Shown: piece after piece, positions 15,189 to 24,154 of the stretch
Layout: every line of letters begins with the position of its first letter
Numbering within the stretch: the stretch's first letter is position 1
The notes under the pieces: generated by a model
What the model saw: only the letters and a program-made list of their open reading frames with translations
What the model was told of the DNA's origin: nothing
Database searches by the model: none
Program-made: the position numbers and the translations under genes
Assembly: GCA_020850535.1 (NCBI GenBank)
Contig: JADZEM010000146.1
Coordinates: 1-62,140, forward strand
Direction of reading: 5' to 3'
DNA from: Chloroflexota bacterium
GTDB taxonomy: Bacteria > Chloroflexota > UBA6077 > JACCZL01
DNA: 62,140 nt

Positions 15189-16739
15189 TCAGCCGCGGGC
15201 ACGCGCGAGACGGAGCAGGACCCGTAGCTCTTCCGATTGTAATAGATATGAGAAGACGAAGTAGACCATCCCGCCCGAAATGCCCACGAACAGGACGACG
15301 AGCGTCAGCTCGACCGTCGAAGGCAGCGCCAGTCGATCCTGTAACAGTTGTGGGAGCATGGCGACGGTGAGCCCCATCAGCAGGCTCGCCACGACCGTCC
15401 GCGCCAGAGACTTGAGGACCGGGACGAGATCGAGGCTCGGGATGCGCCGTCGGATGATCGAGAGCAGCAAGGCGGCCTCGGCCAGCGCGGCCAGGGAGTT
15501 CGCGAGCGCCAACCCCCCGTAGTTCAGCGGCGACCACATCAGCGACAGCCCGAGCACGAGGTTCAGGATGAACGCCAGCGAGGCCGCCTTGACCGGCGTC
15601 CAGGTGTCGTGCAGGGCGTAGTAGACGCGATCCACGATCTCGACGGTGGCGTGCCCGGCCAGCCCGATGGCGTAGAACGTCAGTGCGAAGTGGGTGCGCT
15701 CGGTGCTGACGGCGGTGAACTCGCCGCGTTCGAAGAGGAGCCGGATCAGCGGCTCGCCCAGCGTCACCAGCCCGACCGCCATCGGGATGGTGAGGAAGAG
15801 GATCGTTCGCAGGGAGAGGACGAAGACCTCGCCGACGGCCTCCGAGTGGTCGCGGGCGCTCTCTTCGGCCATCGTCGGGAAGACGGCGGTCGAGACGGCC
15901 ATCGCCAGCACCAGCGGCGTCATCACCATCAGCCAGGCGACGTTGAGGTAGCCCAGGCTGCCGATCAGCAAGTACGAGGCGAGGACGACGTTGACCAGCT
16001 GGTTGACCTGGACCACGCCCAGGCCGATCATGCGCGGCCCCATCAGCCGCAGCACCTCGCGGACGCCCGGGTCCTTCAAGCTCAGCCCGAAGCGGTAGCG
16101 CATCCCGACGTCGATCAGCCCGGGCACCTGGATCAGCAGGTGGAGCAGCGCACCGGCCACCGCGCCAATCGCCACGCCCTCGATGCCCAGGTGACGGAAG
16201 ACCAGGGCGCTGACGATGATCGAGGCGTTGTAGAGGATCGGCGCGAGGGCCGTCAGCACGAAGCGCTGGAACGAGTTGAGGACGCTGATGGCGAAGCCGC
16301 TCACGGCGAAGATCGCCGGTGAGATCAGCATCGTCCGCATCAGCGTGGCGGTCAGCTCTTTGGACTCGGCGTCCCAGCCCGGCACGACGATCTCGGTGAG
16401 CGGGCGGGAGAACAGGGCCAGCAGCAGGGAGATCGGCGCGGTCACGACCAGGGCGAGGCTCATCACCCGGCTGGTCAGCCGCCACGCGCCGGCATCGTCG
16501 TCCCGCGCGAAATACCCCTTGAACACCGGAATGAACGCCGAGCCGACGGCCCCGCCGGCCAGCACCTGGAAGACCAGATCGGGGATCACCAGCGCGGCGA
16601 TGAACGCCTCGTACTCGCGGCCGGTGCCGAACTGCTGGGCGACCACCACATTGCGGACCAGGCCGAGCACGCGGCTCGCCACGAAGCCGGCCATGACCAG
16701 CAACGAGTAGCCAGCCAGCTTGCGCGCCTGGTGATACAT
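15189..16739 (-). CDS. murJ: Lipid II flippase MurJ (MviN family)
   Basis: A 516-residue polytopic membrane protein of the MOP exporter superfamily, with about 14 hydrophobic segments. Family marks include GFVASRVLGLVRNVVVAQQF in TM1, GSAFIPVFKGYFARDD after TM2, and a repeated pattern through the C-terminal half. MurJ flips undecaprenyl-linked lipid II across the membrane. It lies between the PASTA kinase and the GatD/MurT pair, all on the minus strand, forming a peptidoglycan block. Its start is 12 bases from the GatD stop. A start at ATG 16739 gives standard length, though no strong ribosome-binding site is seen. Confidence 0.92.
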   Translation of the reverse strand: MYHQARKLAGYSLLVMAGFVASRVLGLVRNVVVAQQFGTGREYEAFIAALVIPDLVFQVLAGGAVGSAFIPVFKGYFARDDDAGAWRLTSRVMSLALVVTAPISLLLALFSRPLTEIVVPGWDAESKELTATLMRTMLISPAIFAVSGFAISVLNSFQRFVLTALAPILYNASIIVSALVFRHLGIEGVAIGAVAGALLHLLIQVPGLIDVGMRYRFGLSLKDPGVREVLRLMGPRMIGLGVVQVNQLVNVVLASYLLIGSLGYLNVAWLMVMTPLVLAMAVSTAVFPTMAEESARDHSEAVGEVFVLSLRTILFLTIPMAVGLVTLGEPLIRLLFERGEFTAVSTERTHFALTFYAIGLAGHATVEIVDRVYYALHDTWTPVKAASLAFILNLVLGLSLMWSPLNYGGLALANSLAALAEAALLLSIIRRRIPSLDLVPVLKSLARTVVASLLMGLTVAMLPQLLQDRLALPSTVELTLVVLFVGISGGMVYFVFSYLLQSEELRVLLRLARARG

Positions 16740-16750
16740 ACGCGCCGCGC

Positions 16751-17521
16751 CTACCAGGCCCCGCTGCGCTGGTTGCCGAGCTTGCGGGCGCGGTTGACCA
16801 CGGCAGCATGGGCGCGATCCTCAAGCGAGTCGTCAAGAGGGGCGAGCGGGATCTCCTCGCCGTACCGCCGGAAGAGTGCGCGCTGGATCAGGTGATCGGC
16901 AAACCACGGGTTCTTGGGCAGCAGCGAGCCGTGGAGGTAGCAGCCGTAGGCGTCACGGTAGACAGCGCCCTCGGTGCCGTCCTCGCCGTTGTTGCCGCCG
17001 CCCTGGAGGACGTTGCCCAGCGGCCGGCAGCCGGGTCCGAGATAGGTCTGCCCGCTGTGGTTCTCGAACCCGACCAGCGTGCGCGTCGTCCCGTTCAGCT
17101 CGACCTCGGCCACCAGGTTGCCGATGTGGCGGCGCGATCCGGGCACAGAGCGTACGTCGAAGACGCCGACGCCCGGCAGCTCCTGACCGTCCACCGTGGT
17201 GTAGGTGTGCCCAAGCAGCTGATAGCCGCCGCAGACGGCCAGCAGGGCGGCCCCATCCTCGACGGCCTCGCGGACAGCCGCACCCTTCTCGGTCACGAAG
17301 TCTGGCGAGATCACCGCCTGCTCACGGTCCTGGCCGCCCCCAAAGAAGATCAGATCGGTCGTTTCAGCAGTGAGACGGTCGCCAAGACTCACCGGTTGCA
17401 CGTCCAGGTCGATGCCCCGCCAGGCGCAGCGGCGGCGAAACGTGATGATGTTGCCTCGGTCGCCGTAGACGTTCATCAGGTCGGGGTAGAGGTGGACGAG
17501 GGTCAGTCGCAGTGAACGCAT
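16751..17521 (-). CDS. gatD: Lipid II isoglutaminyl synthase, glutaminase subunit GatD
   Basis: A 256-residue class I glutamine amidotransferase of the CobB/CobQ-like type. It begins SLRLTLVHLYPDLMNVYGDR, has the nucleophile cysteine in LAVCGGYQLLG (about 95-105) and the catalytic histidine in GCYLHGSLLPKNP (about 200). GatD supplies ammonia to MurT, which amidates the D-glutamate of lipid II. GGAGAGA precedes ATG 17521; the long frame beyond it to 17899 is the antisense of MurT and is not used. The partner MurT lies 98 bases upstream in the same direction. Confidence 0.92.
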   Translation of the reverse strand: MRSLRLTLVHLYPDLMNVYGDRGNIITFRRRCAWRGIDLDVQPVSLGDRLTAETTDLIFFGGGQDREQAVISPDFVTEKGAAVREAVEDGAALLAVCGGYQLLGHTYTTVDGQELPGVGVFDVRSVPGSRRHIGNLVAEVELNGTTRTLVGFENHSGQTYLGPGCRPLGNVLQGGGNNGEDGTEGAVYRDAYGCYLHGSLLPKNPWFADHLIQRALFRRYGEEIPLAPLDDSLEDRAHAAVVNRARKLGNQRSGAW

Positions 17522-17619
17522 CAGGGGCGTCTCTCCGCGAGGCTCGCGCGGCGGCGGCGCCGCAGGCGCGCGGGTGAGGGGTGGTAGCGGCTCCGAATGG
17601 TGACGATCACTGCGCCCGG

Positions 17620-19008
17620 CTAGTCTTGCCAGAAACCTGCCACGTGACCATCCTGGCGCAGGACTTCGCGTAGCTCGAGCATGGCGGTGTAGGTTGGCAG
17701 GACGTAGATGGTCTCCCCCGGCGCAGCCCGCTCCAGCGCGAGCGCCAGCGCCCGGCGCGGATCGGCCTCGACGAGGATGCGCTCCTCGGGCACGAGGGCG
17801 TACTTGAGGCGGACGGCCATATCCTCGGCGCGGGTGCCGACGCAGATGGCTGTCCGCACGTGGCCCTCGAGTTGCTCGAAGTCCACATCCCAGAGCCATG
17901 AGATATCGGTGCCGTCGGCGAAATGGTCGTTGATGGCGATGACGAGGGATCGCTCCTCGCCGTCTGTCAGGATGGTGCGGAGCACCTCGCCAAAGCCGAC
18001 CGGGTTCTTGACCAGCGCCAGAAACAGCTCGCGCTCGCTGACCCGCACCCGTTCGAGTCGCCCGAAGGCCGCCGTGAAGCTCTCCAGCCCGGCGCGGATC
18101 GTTTCGGGATCGAGGCCGAGCGTGAGGCAGGTGGCAGTGGCGGCCAGCGCGTTGTAGACGTTGTAGAGGCCCGGCAGGCTGAGGGTCGCCTGGATCTCCC
18201 CGAGGGGCGTTCGCATGGTGACCAGGCTGCCACGGTCGCCCCGCAGCGTGACGCTGGTCGCCTCGACGCGTGGCTCGGGACGGTTCAATCCGCAGCTGGG
18301 GCAGCGATACTGCCCGAGGTGTCCGTAATAGTAGACGGTATAGACGAAGGCTGCGCCGCAGACGGGGCAGATGCGGGCGTCGGCGGCGTGAGGCGTCTCG
18401 CCGCTGCCCACGCTCGCGTCTCCGACGCCGAAGTAGACGGCGGCCTCGGCGCGCTCGTGGCCCAGCGTCGCGACGAGCGGATCGTCGGCGTTGAGCACCA
18501 GCGTGGTGTCGGTCGGCAGGTGTGCGACGGCCTTCGCCCAGAGGTCGGCCACGAAATGGACCTCGCCGTAGCGGTCAAGCTGATCGCGGAAGATGTTGTT
18601 CAGGAGGACGGCGCGCGGGCGGATCTCGCGGAGGGCGGCCGGCACCGTGGCCTCGTCGACCTCGAAGATGCCGACATCGGCCTGGGGCCAGCCGCCCAGG
18701 CTCGTCTGGGCCACGATGGCCGAGACCAGCCCTGAGACGAGGTTCGCGCCCGCCCGGTTGTGGAGCGGCTGGAGCGATGCCTGCTGCAAGATGTGTGAGA
18801 TCAGGCGGCTGGTGGTGGTCTTGCCGTTGGTGCCCGAGACGAGCACGCTGCCGTGGCGCAGGCGGCGGGTCACGGTCCGCAGGGCGGTCGGGTCGATGCG
18901 CGGCACGACGTGCCCCGCGATGACGGTGCCGCCCCCCCGTCCGAGCGTGCGGCTCAGACCCGTAGCGACGCGCCCTGCGAGTAGTGCGGCGGTCAGACGT
19001 GCATTCAT
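17620..19008 (-). CDS. murT: Lipid II isoglutaminyl synthase, Mur-ligase subunit MurT
   Basis: A 462-residue Mur-ligase homologue. The ATP-binding loop VLVSGTNGKTTTSRL is at about 55-69 and a zinc-ribbon-like insertion has CPVCG and CPSCG near 205-230, typical of MurT. The DUF1727-type C-terminal domain contains NPVGFGEVLRTI and NDHFADGTDISWLWD. With GatD it converts the alpha-carboxyl of D-isoglutamate in lipid II to the amide. ATG 19008 begins at the conserved helix; a longer frame to 19161 adds unrelated sequence. The pair is known from Gram-positives and also from Chloroflexota. Confidence 0.92.
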   Translation of the reverse strand: MNARLTAALLAGRVATGLSRTLGRGGGTVIAGHVVPRIDPTALRTVTRRLRHGSVLVSGTNGKTTTSRLISHILQQASLQPLHNRAGANLVSGLVSAIVAQTSLGGWPQADVGIFEVDEATVPAALREIRPRAVLLNNIFRDQLDRYGEVHFVADLWAKAVAHLPTDTTLVLNADDPLVATLGHERAEAAVYFGVGDASVGSGETPHAADARICPVCGAAFVYTVYYYGHLGQYRCPSCGLNRPEPRVEATSVTLRGDRGSLVTMRTPLGEIQATLSLPGLYNVYNALAATATCLTLGLDPETIRAGLESFTAAFGRLERVRVSERELFLALVKNPVGFGEVLRTILTDGEERSLVIAINDHFADGTDISWLWDVDFEQLEGHVRTAICVGTRAEDMAVRLKYALVPEERILVEADPRRALALALERAAPGETIYVLPTYTAMLELREVLRQDGHVAGFWQD

Positions 19009-19184
19009 CCTGCCAGCCCCCGCCTCCAGACTCGGCGTTGCCGCACGGGATGATATCAGAGCGCTGGCGCCGCTCAGGCTATTCCGGAGGGGGCCGTACC
19101 GCTTCTGTAGTGTCGGCACGGCCACGAATTGCGTTCTACGGTACGGGGCAAGAAGTCCCACCTGGCCCTGTTTGGGGGTGTATC

Positions 19185-19409
19185 GTGGCGATGACCCGCG
19201 AACAACTTCATGACCTTCTGGACGCCCTACCAGAGAGCCGCCTTCCAGAAGCTGAAGCTGGGCTGAAACCGCTGCTCGTCCCAGACTATCCCGAGGACGA
19301 TGAGCCGCTCACCGAAGAGGATCTCGTCGCTCTGGCCGAGTTTCGTGCGGAGAGGGCGCAAGGCCAGACAGTCTCTCACGCCGATGTCAGGCGTGAGATG
19401 GGCTGGTGA
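19185..19409 (+). CDS. Small acidic antitoxin-like protein
   Basis: A 74-residue protein from GTG 19185 (ATG 19191 also possible); GGGGG lies six bases before the GTG. It is rich in Glu, Asp and Leu (QLHDLLDALPESRLPEAEAG), with a central EDDEPLTEEDLVALAEFRAE and a basic end SHADVRREMGW. This layout is common in antitoxins paired with ParE/RelE toxins. A ParE-like frame starts on the antitoxin's last codon (GTG 19406 overlaps TGG TGA). No DNA-binding motif can be named with confidence. Confidence 0.6.
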   Translation: MAMTREQLHDLLDALPESRLPEAEAGLKPLLVPDYPEDDEPLTEEDLVALAEFRAERAQGQTVSHADVRREMGW

Positions 19410-19513
19410 GTCGCGCGGTCGAATGGAGTCGCCGTGCCCTTGATGACATTCGCGAAATCAGGCGGCGAGATCAGCGTCTTGCGGATCGCATTGGCGCTGC
19501 GCTCGATGACTGA
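19406..19513 (+). pseudogene. Truncated ParE/RelE-like toxin fragment
   Basis: GTG 19406 overlaps the antitoxin stop and opens a 35-codon frame reading VSRAVEWSRRALDDIREIRR, then RDQRLADRIGAALDD and TGA. This matches the first helix and loop of ParE/RelE toxins, which are normally 90-100 residues. The rest of the fold, including the catalytic or gyrase-binding part, is missing. The stop and about 40 bases of the fragment lie inside the 3' end of the convergent MFS gene. It looks like a remnant cut by rearrangement, leaving the antitoxin without an intact partner. Confidence 0.6.
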
Positions 19514-20715
19514 TGCCGCTCCTCGGTGAGCAGCGCGACGGCCACGATCCGCACGATGCCCAGGACGGTTGCCACGAGCCAGATCGTCTGGAACCCGAGG
19601 CCGAAGTCGAGCAGGGTGCCGTAGAACGGCCCGTCGAGCGACTGGCTCAACTGCCCGCCGGTGTTGATGATGGCCACTGCCGTGCCGGCCCCGACCGCCG
19701 CGAACCGCTCGCCGGCGTAGACGATCTGCATCGGGATGGTGGCGGCCATCCCCGCGCTGACCAGCATGCCGGCCAGGATCACCAGCCAGGCGTCGTGGGT
19801 CAGGAGCAGCAGCAGGAACCCGGCCATCCCCAGCAGGCTGCCGGCCATCATCACCCGCAGGCGCGATCCCCAGCGGTCCGCCAGCACCCCGAAGATCGGT
19901 GAGAAGACCATCAGGCCGGCCGAGATCGCTGCGCCGGCCATGCCGGCCTCGGCCACCCCGAACCCGAACTCGCGGCGGAGGTACGTCGGCGTCCAGGACA
20001 TCACCGCCGTCTGCGCCAGCATCCCGATGAACGCGAAGCCCATGAACAGCAGCCAGAAGTCGCGGTTACGGATCAGCGCACGGACGCTGCCAGTCGCCTT
20101 CTTCGCCTCCACCTCGGCGTCGGGCACGAACAGGGTCAGTCCGAACAGCAGCACGATGGCGATGGTCGGGTAGACGGCGTAGGCGCCGGTCAGGCCGAGC
20201 GCCAGGTAGAACGGCGGCATCAGAAGGATCGACAGGACGATGCCCGCGCCGATGCCGCTCTGGGCCAGCCCCATCGCCTTGCCTCGGTCCGCACGCCCGA
20301 ACGCGTTGAACAGGTAGGAGAGCGACGGCACGTAGAGCAGGCCGCCGGCGACGCCCATCAGCGCCCGCCCGGCAACTCCGAGCGGGTAGCTGTTGGCAAC
20401 GGCGAAGATGCCCGAGCCGAGCGCCATCGTCAGCAGGCCGGCTCGGATCAGCTTGACGTTGCCGAGGCGGTCGGCGGCGATCCCTGCCACCAGCTGGGCG
20501 AAGGCGTAGGCCAGCGTGTACGCCCCGATGGCCGCGCCGACGCCGGCGTAGTCGACGCCGTACCGGAGGCGGAACTCCTCGATCAGGGGGATCGGGGACA
20601 TCCGCGAGCCGTTGTGCAGCCCGAGCGCCGCGCACAGCACCAGGACGCCGAGCCAGCCGAACTTCTTCACGCCGTTGCTCCCGCTCGGCGCTGCGCCGAG
20701 ACTCGCGGCCTGCAC
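19471..20715 (-). CDS. MFS transporter
   Basis: A 414-residue major facilitator with about 12 predicted helices. It has the loop 2-3 signature in AGIAADRLGNVKLIR and its second-half counterpart GVLADRWGSRLRVMM. The N-terminus begins after GTG 20715, which has GGGAGG upstream; an internal GTG at 20670 is an alternative. The family resembles anion:cation and organic-acid symporters (FGWLGVLVLCAALGLHNGSR). It is divergent from the HpcH/HpaI aldolase gene, so the two may handle one carboxylic acid. Substrate unknown. Confidence 0.85.
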   Translation of the reverse strand: MQAASLGAAPSGSNGVKKFGWLGVLVLCAALGLHNGSRMSPIPLIEEFRLRYGVDYAGVGAAIGAYTLAYAFAQLVAGIAADRLGNVKLIRAGLLTMALGSGIFAVANSYPLGVAGRALMGVAGGLLYVPSLSYLFNAFGRADRGKAMGLAQSGIGAGIVLSILLMPPFYLALGLTGAYAVYPTIAIVLLFGLTLFVPDAEVEAKKATGSVRALIRNRDFWLLFMGFAFIGMLAQTAVMSWTPTYLRREFGFGVAEAGMAGAAISAGLMVFSPIFGVLADRWGSRLRVMMAGSLLGMAGFLLLLLTHDAWLVILAGMLVSAGMAATIPMQIVYAGERFAAVGAGTAVAIINTGGQLSQSLDGPFYGTLLDFGLGFQTIWLVATVLGIVRIVAVALLTEERHQSSSAAPMRSARR

Positions 20716-20834
20716 GCAGCCGGCCTCCCAGCCCGCGCCGCGCTCCGCCCGCCGATTCTACCCCGGCCCGGCTGGGAGCGCGGCGTGTCTCTCCCGCATG
20801 CGGGTGGGGGTCTGCCCCAGAGGCTACTGGTGGG

Positions 20835-20840
20835 CTACAA
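20835..20840 (+). promoter_or_regulatory. Candidate -10 box (TACAAC) before the HpcH aldolase
   Basis: TACAAC is 36 bases upstream of ATG 20877, with TGGAGGAC as the ribosome-binding site in between. It lies in the 161-base gap between divergent MFS and aldolase genes. No second box of similar quality is seen for the MFS side. Confidence 0.3.
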
Positions 20841-20876
20841 CCTCCCTCGGATGTTTCCAATGGAGGACGCCACCCC

Positions 20877-21836
20877 ATGCCCAAGCGCATCAGTCGGGCT
20901 ATTGAGCTGCTCGAACAAGATCAGCCGATCTACTACATGGGTCCGCACAGCGGTCATGTGCTGACTCGCGAGCAGGGCCGCATCGACGCGAAGACCTGGG
21001 CCGACTACATCAACGTCGGGATGGAGCACGGCTCGTTCGACATGGCCGGGCTGGCCGAGTACATGGCGGGCCTCGTCGAGGGCGGCCCCACCAACTCCGG
21101 CCACCGCACGCCGACGGTCATCGTCGAGGCCCCTGTCAACGGCATCAACGAGGAGTACGTCCTCTACAACGCCTGGCAGTTCCGCCAGATCCTGGCGCGC
21201 GGCGTCCACGGCATCCTGCTCTGCCAGGCCGAGACGGCGGGGGCGGTGCGGGCGTTCGTGGAGTCCTGCCGCTTCCCGCAGGGGCTGCTTGGGACCGATC
21301 CATCGTTCGCCTCGCCGTTCGACCGGCTGGCCGGCGCGGCCCGCGGCGCGGCCGGCTCGAAGGAAGGCCGCCCGCTGCTCGGGCTGGGCACGCGCGGACG
21401 CGGCTCGGAGAACACCTGCACGCCGATCTGGGGCGTCTCCCTCGAGGAGTACCTGGAGAAGTGCGACCCGTGGCCGCTGAACCCGAACGGCGAGATCCTG
21501 CTGGGCGTGAAGCTGGAGAGCCCCGAGGGCGTCGCCAACGCCGAGGAGATCCTCTCAGTACCGGGCCTGGGCTTCGCGGAGATGGGCCCCGGCGACCTCA
21601 GCTTCTCGCTGGGCTACAAGACGATGCAGCGCAACCCGTACCCGAAGGAGATGCAGGAGGCCCGGGACAAGATCTTCGGCCTCTGCCGCAAGTATGGCAT
21701 CGCGTTCCTCGAAGGCGCGCCGACGCCGGAGCTGACCCGCGCCAAGATCGACGAGGGCGTGCGGGTGATCTCCGGCCACAGCGAGGAGAACGCCAGGATC
21801 GGCCGGGCGCACTCGAAGCGCACGATGCCCGTCTGA
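20877..21836 (+). CDS. HpcH/HpaI aldolase/citrate lyase family protein
   Basis: A 319-residue protein of the HpcH/HpaI aldolase superfamily, which cleaves or forms carbon-carbon bonds of 2-keto acids using a divalent metal. The TIM-barrel pattern is visible: NVGMEHGSFDMAGLAEYM (general-acid region), PTVIVEAPVNG, GVHGILLCQAETAGAVRAFV, and the metal-binding glutamate in LGVKLESPEGVANAEEIL. Compared with short HpcH enzymes (about 260 residues) it has an insertion around 150-195. The exact substrate cannot be read. A long terminator-like hairpin follows. GGAGG precedes the ATG. Confidence 0.85.
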   Translation: MPKRISRAIELLEQDQPIYYMGPHSGHVLTREQGRIDAKTWADYINVGMEHGSFDMAGLAEYMAGLVEGGPTNSGHRTPTVIVEAPVNGINEEYVLYNAWQFRQILARGVHGILLCQAETAGAVRAFVESCRFPQGLLGTDPSFASPFDRLAGAARGAAGSKEGRPLLGLGTRGRGSENTCTPIWGVSLEEYLEKCDPWPLNPNGEILLGVKLESPEGVANAEEILSVPGLGFAEMGPGDLSFSLGYKTMQRNPYPKEMQEARDKIFGLCRKYGIAFLEGAPTPELTRAKIDEGVRVISGHSEENARIGRAHSKRTMPV

Positions 21837-21849
21837 CCTGAAGGTCATG

Positions 21850-21902
21850 GGTCGTGGATCGAGGGTCGTGGAAGAGGTTCCCACGACCCTCGATCCACGA
21901 CC
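21850..21902. terminator. 22-bp perfect hairpin between convergent genes
   Basis: GTCGTGGATCGAGGGTCGTGG (21851-21871) pairs perfectly with its complement at 21881-21901, and flanking G-C adds one pair. The loop is nine bases. It lies between the convergent aldolase and Calx-beta genes, so it may end both transcripts. There is no T-run, so factor-independent termination is uncertain. The same words (GTGGATCGAGGGTC) recur at 39713-39727 and 46252-46265. Confidence 0.55.
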
Positions 21903-21913
21903 TGCCACCCTCA

Positions 21914-23782
21914 TCAGTCGTCGTTCTGGATCGTGCCGGTGCCGCTGGGCACTGAGATCGTTGCGCCGGTCGCGGTCGTCAGGTTGACCTGGAACGTCTC
22001 GTCAGGCTCGGGGATCGCGTCGCCGATCACCTGGACGATCACGTTCTGGATCGTCGTGCCTGGGGCAAAGGTGACCGATCCACTGGTGCTCTGGTAGTCG
22101 CTGCCGGCCGTGGCGGTGCCATTGGCTGTCGTGTAGTTGACCGTCACGGTCGTGCCGCTTGGCGCGGACAGCGTCAGGGTGAACGCGGCGTGGGTTGTGC
22201 CGTCGCAGCCCTCCGCGACGATGGCGTTGCCGATGGAGACGGAGACCGGACCGTCGTCGTCGACGATCGTGCCGCTCGCCGTGGAGGCGCCAAGCGTCGC
22301 ACCGCTCGTCGGGTTGCTGATCTGCACCTGGACCGTCTTGTCAGGCTCGGGGATCGTATCCGTCAGGATCGGCACGGTGAAGGTCGCCGTGAGGGTGTTG
22401 GCCGGGATGTTGAGCGTGGTGAGCGGGACGGGCGTGTAGTCCACGCCGCTGATGGCCGTCCCCGCACCGATGGTCTGGTAGTCCACGTTGAACGTGGCGG
22501 GCGACGTGCGCGAGAGAGTCACGGTGAACTGCATGCTGGTGGTGCCAGTGTTGCCCTCAATCACCGACGTCGGCAGGACCGAGACGGTAATCGGCGAGTC
22601 GTCGTCCTGGATCACCCCGATGGCCGTGGCCGAGCCGATCGGCGCGCCGCTGGCGCCGGACAACGTCACGATGACCAGCTCATTCAGCTCGGGTGAGAGA
22701 TCGCCGTTGACCGTGATCGGGACGTCCTGCTGCGTGACGCCGGGCGCGAAGGTCAGCGTGCCGCTCCCCGCCACGAAATCGACGCTCGGTGTGGCCGTCG
22801 TGCCGGCTGTGCCGATGGCGTAGTTGACGGTGACCGTGCTGGAGGCGGCAGGCAGCAGGAAGACCGAGACGTTGAGCGTCGTCGGGCCGGCGTTCCCTTC
22901 GGTCACGCTGCCGAACCCGCCGAAGAGGCTCGGCGAGGGGCCGGGCGCCGGCGGGCCGCCGGCGATGATGCTGCAGCTTGAGAAGACGGTGACGACGTCC
23001 TTCTGATCGCGATCCTCGCGGTCCTGCCGCTGATCGGCGTGGCGCTGGCCGTCGTCGCGGCCGGGGTTGCTGACGCCGGGGCTGGTGTCGCCGCTGGCGC
23101 TCGCAAACGTCTGCTCGAACGTCGTAATCGCCTCGAACGCGGCGTTCCAGTAGTCCGCGCCCTTGTCCACCGATGTGACCTCGCAGTCGGACTGGGCCTT
23201 GCCGCCGCCGACCTGCACGCCGAACGCCGTGAACGGCGCAACCGGGCAGCCAGCGAACGATGTGCGACCGTCGCAGTCGTCCAGGCAGATGAGCGCCGAG
23301 ATGTTCCCGCGCGACGTGGCGACCGGGCCGATCAGCAGGAAGGTGGTGCCCCGCACCACCGCTGTCGCGCCGCCGGCGTCGATGCGGTACACCGACGAGG
23401 GGTCGGTCAGCGACTGCACCCGATTGAGGGTGGTCCCGAAGACCTGCTTGAGCGAGATGTCGACCTTTGAGCCATCCACCGCGATGCGGTCGACGGCGAG
23501 GATGGTGTCCTCGCCCATCTCGATCTCGGTGCCGGTGAAGAAGGTGATCAGCGCGCCCGTCTTCGAGAGGGTGCGGATCTCGTCGCCCGCCTTCACGAGC
23601 GTGCCGCTCGGCGCCGGCTGCACGGCGGTCCCGTCGGCGTGGATGACGGCGACTTGCCCGCGTAGGACCGTCATCGTGGCGCCGTCTCGCACCTGGGCGG
23701 ACGCCACCGGTGGTGGAACCGCCGGCATAGCGGCCAACAGCAGCAGGAGGGCCGCCAGGAGCAGCCGAACCTTTCGAAACAT
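21914..23782 (-). CDS. Secreted FecR-domain protein with three Calx-beta domains
   Basis: A 622-residue exported protein. Residues 1-30 are a signal peptide (LLLAALLLLLAAMPAV). A FecR-like domain at about 35-150 has VLRGQVAVIHADGTAVQ and the phrase VKAGDEIRTLSKTGALITFF. A cysteine-containing region (about 165-215) follows. Then a linker rich in Asp and Arg, and three Calx-beta repeats of about 110 residues, each ending in an acidic DDD or NDD motif (about 290-395, 397-510, 512-622). Calx-beta repeats usually bind Ca2+ in surface adhesins. No C-terminal anchor is visible, so it is secreted or held by a partner. Confidence 0.88.
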   Translation of the reverse strand: MFRKVRLLLAALLLLLAAMPAVPPPVASAQVRDGATMTVLRGQVAVIHADGTAVQPAPSGTLVKAGDEIRTLSKTGALITFFTGTEIEMGEDTILAVDRIAVDGSKVDISLKQVFGTTLNRVQSLTDPSSVYRIDAGGATAVVRGTTFLLIGPVATSRGNISALICLDDCDGRTSFAGCPVAPFTAFGVQVGGGKAQSDCEVTSVDKGADYWNAAFEAITTFEQTFASASGDTSPGVSNPGRDDGQRHADQRQDREDRDQKDVVTVFSSCSIIAGGPPAPGPSPSLFGGFGSVTEGNAGPTTLNVSVFLLPAASSTVTVNYAIGTAGTTATPSVDFVAGSGTLTFAPGVTQQDVPITVNGDLSPELNELVIVTLSGASGAPIGSATAIGVIQDDDSPITVSVLPTSVIEGNTGTTSMQFTVTLSRTSPATFNVDYQTIGAGTAISGVDYTPVPLTTLNIPANTLTATFTVPILTDTIPEPDKTVQVQISNPTSGATLGASTASGTIVDDDGPVSVSIGNAIVAEGCDGTTHAAFTLTLSAPSGTTVTVNYTTANGTATAGSDYQSTSGSVTFAPGTTIQNVIVQVIGDAIPEPDETFQVNLTTATGATISVPSGTGTIQNDD

Positions 23783-24154
23783 GCGTACCCCGAAGAGCGT
23801 GGTCGTGCGGATGACGACGATGTCCGCGTCATCCCGGTTCCGCGTGGACGGTGCGCGATGCCCGTGCCTCGGTCAACGCGGCGGTGGCGCCGGATGTGTC
23901 ACCAGGATACCCGAACGTCCGAGCGCGCGGATGGCTTCGTGTGAGGGCGTCCAGGGCACTGGCATGAGGGACTCGTCGTGCACCTCGTCGGGGCTTTCAG
24001 TCCCTGACCGCTCGCTTGACGGTGTTTCGGGAACACCAATGAACCTGCACGTGCCCTGGTGAGAGCCCCCGACCTGACGCACGGACTACGTGGTTCATTC
24101 GTCAAACGCCATCAAGCCCCGTCTGATTGCCAGCTGCGTTGATCTCTGCCGTGT
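23783..24154. other. 372-bp intergenic region with a repeat
   Basis: No gene is seen. The main content is a short copy of repeat family A at 23951-24059. The rest could hold the promoter of the Calx-beta gene on the minus strand, but I see no clear box. Confidence 0.6.
23951..24059 (-). repeat. Short MITE-like palindromic repeat (family A)
   Basis: Ends CCAGGGCAC and its inverted counterpart GTGCCCTGG delimit 109 bases. The inverted strand contains TTCATTGGTGTTCCCGAAA, shared with the copies at 56335-56550 and 56560-56781, and GGGGCTTTCAGTCCCTGACCG, a variant of the inner palindrome. It is about half the length of those copies, as if the middle had been lost. Confidence 0.7.
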
